Source of the DNA: Ampelomyces quisqualis
Taxonomy: Eukaryota; Ascomycota; Dothideomycetes; Pleosporales; Phaeosphaeriaceae
Assembly: GCA_018398575.1 (NCBI GenBank)
Contig: JAGTXZ010000014.1
Span: 620,001 to 684,000, forward strand
Direction of reading: 5' to 3'
Length of the DNA: 64,000 nt
The notes below the pieces were generated by a model. It was not told where the DNA came from. It saw only the letters and a program-made list of their open reading frames with translations, and did no database searches. Each line of letters begins with the position of its first letter. Position 1 is the stretch's first letter. This document shows, one piece after another, positions 35,517-45,769 of this stretch. A program made the position numbers and the translations under genes.

Positions 35517-36524
35517 CTACAACTGAATGTCGTTGTTCAACAGCCGCACCTCCTCGCCCGGCTTGAATGCTGGCAGCCCAATGTACGGACATCCATCACA
35601 CCTAAACGCATCTCCAAGCGCGCAATTGCCGCAGCTGCCAACCTTGCCTTGCACGGTGAAGTCCACCTCATCATCAAGATCGTCGACGCCCAGCTTTATC
35701 GTACTGAGTGCCTTGTCGGCGGTCGAGCGTTTCGCGGCGTCCTCGGCTTCGATCTTCTCCTTGAGACCGCAGGTGCAGTCTTTGCAGGCGCGGCGTCGCT
35801 TTCCGGCTTTGGGACGGCATTCCGGTGCTGCAGCTCTGTTAGCAATGGTGTCATGTCTGCATGTGGCAGACGACTGACGCTGCATGACGGGTCGCGCCAT
35901 ATCCTCCTCTGTGATCAAATCGTCTTCGTCGATCAGATCATCGTCCTCGCCTGTGATGATCGGGTCGTCGAAGTCGTCGCTGAAGTCGACAAAGCCTACA
36001 CCCACAGGCTTCACGGGCTCTGCTTGCTTGCGCTTACCGCTGAGATTGAGTGGGACTGATCCGTCTGGGTTGACTGTGCCGTTTGTGCCATGTGTGCCAT
36101 TTGTGGCATTCGACTTCTTCTTGCCAAACTTCAGTGGTATCGAGACGCTCTCCACCTGCTCTTCTCTGACCATACCCTTTGGTGACTCGGAAAGCCCCGC
36201 CAAAATCGCCTCCGTCTTCGCTGCGCCGTCAAGCACACCATTCTGTCCCCGAACCACTCCTCCGGCTTTGAGAGACTTGGCGACTGCGTTCGCGACGTCT
36301 CGTGCGAATAGCTTGTGGCTCTCGCGGGTTGTGCCGTCGGCGTCGGTAAGGAGGAGAACGACGTCGTATGTGGAGGTGGGCAGCTGAACTAGGCCGGCTG
36401 CAATGCGATCCAGCATCTGCAGGTCGGCAGTGGAGCGGTCATGGATCTCGTATATCTTGTTCAGCGCTTCGGGATGCGCCGACAGTGCAGGCGGACAGAG
36501 CAGGAGGGTGCGCGGGGCAGCCAT
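35517..36524 (-). CDS. DRE2: Fe-S cluster assembly protein DRE2 (anamorsin), 318 aa
   Basis: Two exons, 36524-35879 and 35827-35517, joined across a 51-bp intron (gtcagt...gctgcag) to read ARPVMQPPECRPKAGKRRRA. The N-terminal part (MAAPRTLLLCPPALSAHPEA) is the degenerate SAM-methyltransferase-like domain. A linker rich in Asp and Glu follows. The C-terminal CIAPIN1 domain has the first cluster ligands C-x10-C-x2-C-x-C in ECRPKAGKRRRACKDCTC. The second set is C-x2-C-x7-C-x2-C in CGNCALGDAFRCDGC. Dre2 with Tah18 passes electrons for the early step of cytosolic Fe-S assembly and also serves ribonucleotide reductase. Its place is the cytosol and mitochondrial intermembrane space. Because the intron is 17 codons with no stop, the unspliced message stays open (335 aa). 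Confidence 0.95.
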   Translation of the reverse strand: MAAPRTLLLCPPALSAHPEALNKIYEIHDRSTADLQMLDRIAAGLVQLPTSTYDVVLLLTDADGTTRESHKLFARDVANAVAKSLKAGGVVRGQNGVLDGAAKTEAILAGLSESPKGMVREEQVESVSIPLKFGKKKSNATNGTHGTNGTVNPDGSVPLNLSGKRKQAEPVKPVGVGFVDFSDDFDDPIITGEDDDLIDEDDLITEEDMARPVMQRQSSATCRHDTIANRAAAPECRPKAGKRRRACKDCTCGLKEKIEAEDAAKRSTADKALSTIKLGVDDLDDEVDFTVQGKVGSCGNCALGDAFRCDGCPYIGLPAFKPGEEVRLLNNDIQL

Positions 36525-37686
36525 GGCGGGGTGTTGGGTGGTTCAGATGGTGTCGGGGGATGCGCAAGCGGTGCGTCGAGGGGCCCGGGAAGGAAGCAGA
36601 CTACACTTGTGAATACTTTGCCAAACCCACAAGTCTGCTGAGAAAGCAAGATACGGAGCTTTTGCTCAAAGAGGCGCTGCCGGCCTCGGAGAAGCGTGTG
36701 ACGCATACGCTGATGCAGCGATTGGTCAGACGGCAGAGCGGCGAGATCACCTCATCAGGCTCAACTCAGGCCGAGGTGGGCACTGGGCTGTCCGTTTGGC
36801 ACTACTGCGCCCTGGACTGCAGTGCACGCAGCACAACGTTGCAGGGACGGCCGAAACTGTGGGGTATGGCGTCGCGGAAGACAACATCCGACCCTACGAG
36901 GAGTCGCAGAGCTGGATGTGCATTATTGTGCTGGGAGCGAGTGCACTCAGTGCAGCTCAGAGTCTCGATCAGAGCCAGAACAACAATCATGAGCTGCAGG
37001 GTGGATCGCATCCAGGTCATGTGACACGCGACCATTCAGGAAACTATGCTATGACGTCGCCCCCCCCCCCTCGCAGCCAGCCAGGAACCGATGGCCAACA
37101 CCGATCGCAGCCTCAACAAGGCTATGTCTATTGGGACACAGGGAGAATGAAGGGGAGCCCCCGAGCAACCGTTTCCGTTGTACGGGGCGCGATGCTCAGC
37201 GCAATCCGATATAAAAGCAGCCACCCTCAACCCCGCTTCTCGACGCATATCTCACGCAAGAGCACGCGAGCCATTGTTGACCATCGGCCTGCCCTTCCTC
37301 TCCAGCACATACTGCAGACCATCACACTGCTCACCTCTCCCCATCACTGCAGCTCACTGTGACTCAAAACACGTTCCTGCAAGGTACGCTCTCCCGTTGT
37401 GGCGTCATGGTCACGATGCTTCACCTCCGTCTGCTGGTCAAAGCTTGGGTCTCGTGACTGTTCACTGAAGCTTCTAGCTCTTCGACAGATCCGTTCCTGA
37501 CTACTTTAGCCCATCGCCGTCGTCTTCTGACTCCTCGATCCGCACCACCCTACATCAATCAACTGCAACAATCAAACAGTAAGTCTGCCTGTCGCCGTAT
37601 CTGCCCAAGCATACCACTCGTGTGCATTGAGCACGCTCGAACATGTTCATCCTGTCAATGCTTTCTCCACGTCTATGCTAGCGTCA
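36525..37686. other. Divergent promoter region between DRE2 and the STF2-like gene
   Basis: 1.16 kb with a C11 run (37060-37070), a TATA-like box at 37210-37217, AGGGG at 37151-37155 (STRE-like) and a probable 5'-UTR intron from 37581 (gtaagt) to 37681. No coding sequence is evident. Confidence 0.5.
37210..37217 (+). promoter_or_regulatory. TATA-like box upstream of the STF2-like gene
   Basis: TATAAAAG lies about 370 bp before the probable 5'-UTR donor and 477 bp before the ATG. A TATA box with an AGGGG element 55 bp upstream suits a stress-induced gene, which is what is known of STF2 homologues. The assignment is inference from motif and position. Confidence 0.4.
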
Positions 37687-38222
37687 ATGCCGTTCCTGTT
37701 CACACGCTCACGGCCGATAGTGACTCGCTCTCACAAGTTCACTGATCGTGACCATGCCGGCATTGCTGACGGCACTGCCGAGCGTGAGTCGAGGCTGCCT
37801 CGTTACTTTGCCAAGTCTGGACACGCTGATGCCGACCCCACTGGTACCAAGAAAGGTGGTAAAGGCAAAGGCAACTGGTAAGTCGTTCCTTCAGGCCCAC
37901 TATCAGTCTATTGCATTGCCACTGCCAGATCGACTTGAGCGATTGCCAATCACTCCCTCCAGACACCCACTAACAACCTTTCTGCAGGGGCACACCTGGC
38001 GACGAGGTCGAAGACATCAAGCCCAACATGGCCAACGCTCGCCGTCGCAGCAACTCGTCCACGCACAACATGGAAGATTTCAAGACCAAATTCGAGACCA
38101 TCGAGATCGAGCCTGTCTTCGAAGAAGAGCTTCACGGCCCCATGGGCGAGGAGCTCGAGAAGCAGAGTACCACTTCCACCGACAAAAGCGTCGACGAAGA
38201 GGAACAAGACAAGAAGCTCTAG
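37687..38222 (+). CDS. STF2-like protein (ATPase-stabilising factor / hydrophilin family), 141 aa
   Basis: Two coding exons, 37687-37877 and 37988-38222, with a 110-bp intron between GKGNW and GTPGDEVED. The core KFTDRDHAGIADGTAE ... RYFAKSGHADADPTG ... KKGGKGKGNWGTPGDEVED matches the Stf2 pattern 'YFxxxG ... GKGNWGKPGDE'. Stf2 binds F1Fo-ATPase inhibitor complexes in yeast and protects against drying. The tail is acidic and hydrophilic (NMEDFKTKFETIEIEPVFEE). A likely 5'-UTR intron (37581-37681) leaves ATG 37687 as the first start; an earlier in-frame ATG (37675) would then lie inside it. From 37687 the N-terminus reads MPFLFTRSRPIVTRSH, Arg-rich without acids, as in mitochondrial presequences. 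The start is the least certain point. Confidence 0.8.
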
Positions 38223-38579
38223 TTTCGAGGCTCGGCCCGAAAGGGAAGCAGCGGAAGAGGGGTAACACTCTCTCGGATACTTCGTCGTTGGCAAGGCTAC
38301 AGAGTGACTGGCGAGGCACCTTGAGCAAGTCAATTGACTCGTTATGGTGTCTATTATGGGCAAGCTGTCGTTCAGCCACACAGTAACACATCGGTACTAT
38401 TTTCTTTCGGGGATTTCTTTGTCACCAAATTTCATGCTCACGACTGCTGAGGAACAGCAATCATGACAGGGACAACGTAAGGCAGCGCTGCTTTGTTCAT
38501 TTACGAGAACCTCTGACGAAATCATGAAGCAGTAACACTAAATAGTCGCATTGGTCGATACCTTGACAATTCGCTCCGA
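38223..38579. other. Convergent 3' region
   Basis: 3' UTRs of the STF2-like gene and AXL2 face each other here. No coding sequence was seen. Confidence 0.5.
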
Positions 38580-41500
38580 CTATATGAAAACTTTATCTTC
38601 CTTGCCCTGCTTGCCCCAATATCCCCCGCTAACCCACCGACTTCCCGTGGATGCAATACTCTTCAGACTTCCCCACGTCTGCCTGCTCTTTGGTACCTCA
38701 AGCCCACTGCTCTCCACATCTGGCGTCGCACGACTACCTCCCTGCCCCGGCGTTCCCTCCCTTTCAACACTAGCACACATCTCCGCCCTCGCATCCACAG
38801 GAAACAAACCCAGTCCCGAAGGCGCTCTAGCCAACGCAGGCGACGACGACGGCACAGGCGGCACACCCTCCCCCGCATTCTTCTTCGCAGCAGCAGCAGC
38901 CCTAACCACCGTCTCCCGTTTGTTTGATTTCGGCGGCGGCGACACAGGTGGACTCGGGCTTCCAAAATGCGAGCTTTCACACAAACTCGCCAACCGACTC
39001 GTCCTCGCCCCAGGATGAATCCGCCCATTCGACGTCCTGAGTCCAATCGAACTGCTGCCCAACTCCTCGACCGTCGGCTCCTCGTCGTCGGCGTAGAAGG
39101 TCAGATTGCCTGATAAATCGCGCGCGAGGCCCGTGTGCGACGAGTCTGGCCGACATATTGCGTCTGCGGCCGTGGTGATTGCGTTGCCGATGCTTGAGGG
39201 GCGCGTGGAGGTGTCGAGAGTGGATATGTCAAAGTATGGGTACGCAGTGGATTGAGCGCGAGAGTGTGTTTTCTTGCTGGATGGTGCGGATTGGCGGGAT
39301 TGGGAGCGCGAGTGGAGGGATTTGCGGGAGTGGCGGTGATCGGAGGGAGGTTGCGATAGCGCCTTGGAAGGCCGTTGAGCGCTGGCTCGTTTGTTTTTCT
39401 GCATGTCGCTGGCGGTACGGGAGTGGCGGGCTGAGGGCTTGGAGCGGGAAGGGGAGATGGACTTGGGCTTGGTTTCTGGCGTTTGGGCTCGTGCTGGGGT
39501 AGATTTTGTGCCGAAGGTGTATGTGGATGACATGTTCTCTTTACCTCCATGTTCGGAATAATAGGATGTGTAGAATGGTGTAGGATCACCTGGGGTAAAT
39601 GTTAGTAACTATTCTACAAACCAGTCTAGTTCAACATGGAAAACAGCACTTACGCTCACTCGTCCGTTTCAATTCCCTTTGGCTCTCGCGCTTGCTAGTC
39701 CTTTTTTGCTTCTCGGTACTGTTACGCTTGCTCCTTCGCCTGGTATCAATGTTGAGAGGCGGCAACGTGAACTGAGCAGGCTTGACAGTGGCCCTTTTCT
39801 CGGCTTCTTCGATCTCTTCTTCCTCGTCAGTGTATACGCTGTCACTGAGCTCGGCATCCTTGAAGATCTCACTGCCTGTGAGATCGTTGAGGCGTGTCTT
39901 CAGTTCATATGCGCGCAGACTATCCCGTGTACTTGCGCGTCGACCGAACCCTCCTGGAGTCGCAGCGATGGTGGTTTCGGGCCTCGCATAGCTTTTCTCA
40001 ACGCGATTGCGACACACACCTGCTGAAGTGTAGGGACGGGGAACCCGGTTTTTACGAAGGCTACCCGGAAACTCTTTTCCATGTGTCCCAGATGTGGGAC
40101 TGACCGACGGTACGCTATTAGTCGCCTCACCTGGAAGCTCTTTCCCTCTGCCTTCAGCGACGTCGTCATCCGGTCGGACTATTGTGTTCCTTGCGCTACT
40201 CGCCTCAATGAAAGCTGGAGGCGAATTGTAAGCTGAAGAAGACGCACGACTCCCCGCAGCGCTAAAGAACGGTGACTTGTGTGAGGCTCGGTTTCGGAAG
40301 TAAGAATCACGTTTCTCGTCCATCGGTCGATCGAGTAGGCTACTCCGTGTCGACGCAGGTACAACGCGTATGCTGTGTCTCTGCACAGGATTCGTCACTT
40401 CTGGGACTCGTTGTCTCGCTACAGGTGGCTGGGGAAATGTAAAAGGTGCCGTCGAGTGTGGGCTAGTACGTCTCGTGGTAGAGTACGAGCTTGAACTTAT
40501 ATGCCGGCGCAAGGACGACCGTGAGAACTTGGTGTTGCTTCTCGAGGGTGAATAAGTTTGACGACCATGACCCATCCCAGTGATACGTCGATTTACTGGT
40601 AGGCCCGAACTGCGATGAATCTGATCCTGATAAACAGTAGTGGCCCTGCGCTTATGTTTTCGGAAAGTTTCAGACCTTAGGGATGCGCGTTTCTTTAATT
40701 GTTCAGTAGGAATCTTCATGGCGTGAGGATGTTGGGATGGAGTGGCATCGCTGTGTATTCCCCAGGACGATGCCTCGAAAGAATCCAGGATATGTGTGTC
40801 TGCATCGCCAATCGAGTCTGTGAGAGAGTCATTGTCTCCATGATCTTTTGGTAGATGTAGATCTAGCTTCGGGGGCTTTTCGGGGGCGCGTTCCATCAGG
40901 GAGTCATGATCTTCTTTGCCCTTCTCTAGGTCCTGATCTTGATCGTGGTCCACATCTAAATCCGGCCAACCGTAAGGTATAAACATCGGTCGAGAGATAT
41001 CAGACTTTCTGGGGCTTCTTGGTTGCTTCGCACTCAGATAGCGCTGGCTTCTTCGACGCCAACAGACAGCAAGAACAACGAGCAGCAGTATGCCGCATAC
41101 GGTACCAAGAATCGAGCCGATGATGAGCCCAGCTGCTTTACCGCCAGGTTTGTCTTCGCTTGCATTGGGCGCAGCCGCGTTAACCACAGGCGAATTTGAT
41201 GGTACGGTATCTGTTGTCGCATGTGCGACCGCGATCTGGAAAGACTGCGTATCGCGTTGAGTTCCGTCACTCGATAACGCCGTGAGTGTACACTGTACTT
41301 TCTGCGGGACAAAATCGTCCTTTATCGTGCCGGTAATCATAGACTTTGCACCGTCGAATTGCAGATAGCGAGATAGTGAGGACAGATCGACAGACAGCTT
41401 TTCGTTGCCATTAGCTAGTATGTCTCGCGGTATCGTGTACTCAAAGCTTTTCCCAATCGTCGCATTCAGCTGGCCTACCGCGGTGGCGAAGAGTTCAGAT

Positions 41501-42453
41501 GTGAAAGCAACGTGAATTTTCAGTTGCGCAACGTTGCCGAACTGATCTGTAGCGCGTACAGTGATGTCTTGCGACATGACATCTGACGGCGCCTTTCCAA
41601 TTATCACCGACGTAATTTTGTCAAGCTTCAGCCATGAAGGCAACGTGGCGTTCAAAGACTGGAGTTGTTTGTCTTGAATAGGAGAGCCATCGAGGAGCAA
41701 TTTACTCTTAATGTCAGTGATTTCGACATCTTCTCCTTTGCTCAGATTGAGGGTCCAGCTCTTTGGCTCAAAGAGCAGACGGTGGTTGCTTATTGTCATG
41801 TTGAAGGACAATGATGACGCACCATAGTCAGGCCTTTCAGAAGCTATCAATAAAATCTCGTAGCTCTGTGTCGATGTGGTCGGTGGCGTGATACCGGAGA
41901 AGTGAAGAGTCGAAGCTTCGAAGCCAATCCACGCAGGCAACGGCGTATGATCCGACAGTAACGCATGGTAGGATAGTGAACTTCCCGAGCCGAATATGTC
42001 TTGAGGAAATGTGATGTCGAAAGGCTGCGTCTGGCCAATGTTGATAGTTGACGGGCCCGAGAGCTGGCCAGAGTTTGCCAGTATCTGTGTAATGTTCCCC
42101 GTTGCTGCTGGGCCTCTGTTACTCGAGACTAGTAACTTGGAGTCCATGCTCACTACGGCGCCAGCCATGCCAGCTGCGGTGATCGTGAAGCTTATCTCTC
42201 CTACATCGCTAGTATGAGGAGTTCCAGAGAGTGTGCGACTCTTACTGTCCAGAGAGAGCCAAGATGGGCCGCCGATTAAGGAATACTGTACTGTGTCCGA
42301 GTCGGTCTGGAAAGTTGTTGGCGCAAACTGATAGTGGTATGCGCTATCCGCGATGGCGATTGGAGGCAATTGGCGATTCAATGGATAGTTCACCTGTAGG
42401 AGCGCTGCGATAAGAGCAGGGAAAAGTCCTAGAATCAAGATTGCCCTCGCCAT
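38580..42453 (-). CDS. AXL2: Axl2-like polarity protein with cadherin-like domains, 1269 aa
   Basis: Exon 1 is 42453-39654 and exon 2 is 39589-38580; a 64-bp intron (donor gtaagt, acceptor accccag) joins them in phase at ...KRTSE|RDPTPFYTSYYSE. The protein has a signal peptide (MARAILILGLFPALIAALLQ). The ectodomain holds tandem cadherin-like CADG repeats, with markers SLIGGPSWLSLDSKSRTLSG, TPHTSDVGEISFTITA and a third around LPSWLKLDKITS. The single membrane helix is AAGLIIGSILGTVCGILLLV followed by CWRRR. A cytosolic tail of about 800 residues is Ser/Arg/Pro-rich. Axl2/Bud10 marks axial bud sites in yeast and works in septation and conidiophore development in filamentous fungi. The 317-residue piece at 38580-39533 also begins with its own ATG, so it can look like a separate gene; the strong donor and phase argue for one gene. 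Confidence 0.88.
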
Positions 42454-42949
42454 TGCGCTATCACATCGTCAACATGGCCCTGATATTGACATGAGCTCTG
42501 GTGGTGTCGTCTTACAGTAAATTGCCTTCGGTCATAACATGAAAGTTTGGTTGCCGACAAGGACGTTAGAGCAGACATGCTGAAGATCTTTCGTCACTTT
42601 CAGTAGCCTCTTCCTGCCTCCTGGCAATCAGGAATCCAAAATCGCGCCCAAGGCGCGTGTTCGCGTCGATCTAAAATGCCTTACGTTTGTCCTAGGTTGG
42701 GCGAGGAATGTAAGAAACCACGCGGGCTCTCCAGGACAACGACAAGTAATGCTGCGCAAACACCTTTACGATATGTATCATGTCTAATAGCGCCTCAACG
42801 TATACTAGGGGATGTCAAGCCAGAGAATTGCGATCGTAGTCATTGTCGCTGTGGTTAATCTAGGTGTTCATGTTGGTGGTGGAAAGAGGTCCGGAAGGGT
42901 CGTGTACGGTAGTAAGGGATGGCCACTTTCAAAATCGAGGTCCTGCTGC
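42454..42949. other. Intergenic, no gene seen
   Basis: It is the AXL2 promoter side and the 3' side of the GNAT gene. Confidence 0.5.
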
Positions 42950-43444
42950 TCACATCCCAATGGCCAGCTCCATTTTCAACCCAGCCCGCCCTGGGGCATA
43001 GTATGCTTGACGAAGCTCGATTTGTCGAAAGCCCAACGCACTGTATAGAGCCCTGGCGGGTTTGCGATGCTCGTCAACCCACAGCTGAATGCTTTCGCCG
43101 CCACTTTTGACCGTTTGCTGGCAAAGGGCATGTATGAGACATCTAGCAATACCCTGTTGTCTTTCCTGCCCAATGACACACAATTTGTGTAGCCATACCA
43201 CCCTCTTGATGCGCTGATTCACGAGGTACGCCACAACATCACCCTCCTTGAAAGCTAATAAAAGGCCTATGTTCTTCTTTTTGAGTTCGACGTCATAATC
43301 GAAACCTTCGTTCGCTGGGAAGATTTTCTTTTCTAATCTGGCCACCTTTGCGGCGACGATCGCACGTTCCTTTGAAGGCAATGAAGCGTGCTCCTTTACC
43401 ATGACTCCAGGCGGAAGTGAAGGTGCAGTCCCTGCAGACGACAT
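42950..43444 (-). CDS. GNAT family N-acetyltransferase, 164 aa
   Basis: Single exon from ATG 43444 (MSSAGTAPSLPPGVMVKEHA). GNAT features in order are a helix with IVAAKVARLEKKIFP, strands GLLLAFKEGDVVAYLVNQRI and VVWLHKLCVIG, the acetyl-CoA loop QERQQGIARCLIHAL (Q-x-x-G-x-A), and the C-terminal IQLWVDEHRKPARALYSALG followed by a YYAPG turn. The size and layout match stand-alone fungal GNATs related to RimI-type enzymes. The substrate is unknown. It is divergent from the RecQ-type helicase with about 400 bp between the starts, so the two may share a promoter region. Confidence 0.85.
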   Translation of the reverse strand: MSSAGTAPSLPPGVMVKEHASLPSKERAIVAAKVARLEKKIFPANEGFDYDVELKKKNIGLLLAFKEGDVVAYLVNQRIKRVVWLHKLCVIGQERQQGIARCLIHALCQQTVKSGGESIQLWVDEHRKPARALYSALGFRQIELRQAYYAPGRAGLKMELAIGM

Positions 43445-43848
43445 GCCTAGAACCCTCGTGGGCGCATGTGGTGGTCGTCCGTGGCACAGGAGGGGCGCTT
43501 TGATCGACAGTTTTCTTGGTCACACAGCTCGATCTGCAAGGCCATCACCTTGTGGTGTGATGGAAGTCGAGGTTGGTACGGTAGAGCTTGAGCCTTGATT
43601 GTTGCCTCGTGCGGTGGAGCGTTCGCAGAAGCGAAACTTGGCTGCACACGTGACTCTGCGCATGTCCGCGTCCGCGTTTGTTCTTCCCCGAACAATACGC
43701 GTCTGCACACGCTTCTTCCGATGATGCACTGCACGACTCCGCCGGAGTTCAACATGCAACGCACCACGTGCCTCAAACGATCATTCTTGGCACGAAATCG
43801 TCCCTGACACCCTGATCCGAATTCCCCTTACAGTACGCGTTCGCTGTT
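43445..43848. promoter_or_regulatory. Divergent promoter region between GNAT and RecQ helicase genes
   Basis: 404 bp separate the two start codons. No clear TATA box or other strong motif was picked out. Confidence 0.45.
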
Positions 43849-45449
43849 ATGCCTGGCAAAAGGAAAAGGCCATACTCTGATGTTGACTTCACACTGAAAA
43901 GAGTTTTCAAGAAGCCAAGCTTTCGGTAGGTCGAATGCATCATAGGCGCACCAGAGACTAAGGGGAAGCCAGCCCTCTGCAACGTGAAGTTGTCACAGCT
44001 ACACTCGAAGGCGAAGATGTCTTTCTGCAAGCGGCGACATCGTTTGGCAAAAGCCTGTGCTATCAACTGCCAGCTGTCGTCGACTTCGGCAGTGCGTGCT
44101 TCAGTCGTATTGCTCTATCTGGTTACTGATCGCTATAGTGACTATTGTGGTCTCTCCACTCCTGGCTTTGATGGTACGTGAATCAATCAGCAGGGCAATG
44201 TCAGGTCTAAGAAAACCAGAACAATCAAGTCGCGGCGCTTCGCAATGCCCGTATTCGAGTGGAAACCATCAACAGCACAACAACACCTTCGGAGAGAACC
44301 AGAATAATCGCAGATCTGCAGTGCGGGCACCCACTAACCAGACTGCTTTATGTCACACCAGAGTTTTGTCAAGGCGACAACTTCCGCAGGATACTAAGGA
44401 TCATCCATTCCCAGAAAGAACTCGCCCGTATCGCAGTGGACGAAGCCCATTGTGTCAGCGAATGGGGTCACGATTTCCGTCCATCCTTTCAACAGCTATC
44501 GTTCTTCAAGACCGAGTTTCCAGATGTGCCAATAATATGTCTCACTGCTACTGCTACTGCACGGGTTCGAGAAGACATTATTCAGACGCTCGCACTAGAC
44601 ACTTCGAAGCTCAAAATGTTCCGCATGACTACGAGTCGGCCGAACTTGCATTATGAGGTCCGCTTCAAGTCTGACGACGAAGACCACTACCCGAACTTCC
44701 TTGCCTGGCTCAAGGCCGCACATGCCAGACGGACTGCAAACCCTGAGCGAGCTTCTCAACTAGCATCCCAGAACCAACGCGCGGACAATGTGCCAGGCAT
44801 CATATACACTCTCTTCCGCAAAGACTGCGAATCACTCGCCGCCCGCCTGCGCTCCGATGGTATCGGCGCAAAGCCCTACCACGCCGGACTCCCTCACTCT
44901 GATCGCGCAGATGCACTATCAGGCTGGGTCGCCAACAAGCCCGGCTACGACATTGTTGTAGCAACCACCGCCTTTGGCATGGGCATCGACAAAGAGAACG
45001 TGCGCTTTGTAGTCCACTGGCAACTCCCCAAGTCCTTTGAAGGCTTCTACCAAGAAGCCGGCCGCGCAGGCCGCGACGGCAAAGCAAGCGTCTGCATACT
45101 CTACTACGGGCGCGAAGACCGCGACCGCGCGAGCAAGATGATGTCGCGCGACCAAGCGCGGCAATACAAGGGCAAAGAAGCGCCCGTGCCCGCCATACAA
45201 GAGCAAATGAAACACCGCGCCAAGAGTCTACTCGCGCTGACGGATTATTGCGAAGCAACGATTCAATGCCGCCACAAGATTATTGCAGATTATTTCGCTG
45301 ACGAGGAGGTGCCGCCGTGTGACTTTGCGTGCGATTGGTGCAAGGACGCGGTGGGGCTGGTGAAGAGGAAGGAGAAGGGCTTGGCGAGCGAGGAGTGGTG
45401 TAGTACACAAAGGGAGCAGGGGAGGTATGATGTTGATGAGTATGAGTGA
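43849..45449 (+). CDS. Short RecQ-family ATP-dependent DNA helicase, 486 aa
   Basis: Four exons: 43849-43925, 43973-44091, 44139-44173 and 44220-45449, with introns of 46-47 bp in phase. Exon 3 is only 35 nt. Motif 0 is FRPLQREVV. Walker A is QAATSFGKSLCYQLP, with Ser-Phe where the usual RecQ has Thr-Gly. Then VVSPLLALMNNQV (Ia), AVDEAHCVSEWGHDFRP (II plus the aromatic loop), LTATATA (III), VVATTAFGMGIDKENVRFVV (V) and YQEAGRAGRDG (VI). The zinc subdomain has four cysteines in DYCEATIQC and PPCDFACDWC. The protein ends soon after it, so winged-helix and HRDC domains are short or absent. RecQ helicases unwind DNA 3'-5' in recombination and fork repair. Length is near minimal, well below Sgs1 or Rqh1, so it is likely a separate RecQ paralogue. 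Confidence 0.92.
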
Positions 45450-45769
45450 GGACGAGTCACTTTTGGAAGGAAGTCAGTGAGGGGATGTGAGCAAGGATTC
45501 GCATCGAATCAGCAATGGGTGGTGTTGAGGCGTAAGGGAGGATTACATCACCATAGCATGAGCAGACACCACGGATGTTTCTCAGATCTTGAAAGCAAGA
45601 TTTTCACTTCTGGCTCGACTGGACATCAAGCATGTGTTTTCTCGTAAATATAATATACATCATCCATGACCAACTTGTTTTCCTCAACGCCCCATGATGC
45701 AAGTTTGTTGCAACCGTGGTTCGTGAACCGCCTGGAATCTACGGTAACTCCTACGCCTACCCGTCGTCT
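45450..45769. other. Convergent 3' region
   Basis: 3' UTRs of the helicase and UBX genes. No coding sequence was seen. Confidence 0.5.

Noticed and set aside
38580..39533. A separate 317-codon gene
   Set aside because: A strong donor and acceptor join it in phase to the AXL2 first exon, so it is better read as the AXL2 cytosolic tail.
43961..43972. Frameshift at the second RecQ exon
   Set aside because: With acceptor aag before GGGAAGCC the frame fails, but the acceptor gaagccag at 43971-43972 restores FRPLQREVV exactly, so the gene is intact.
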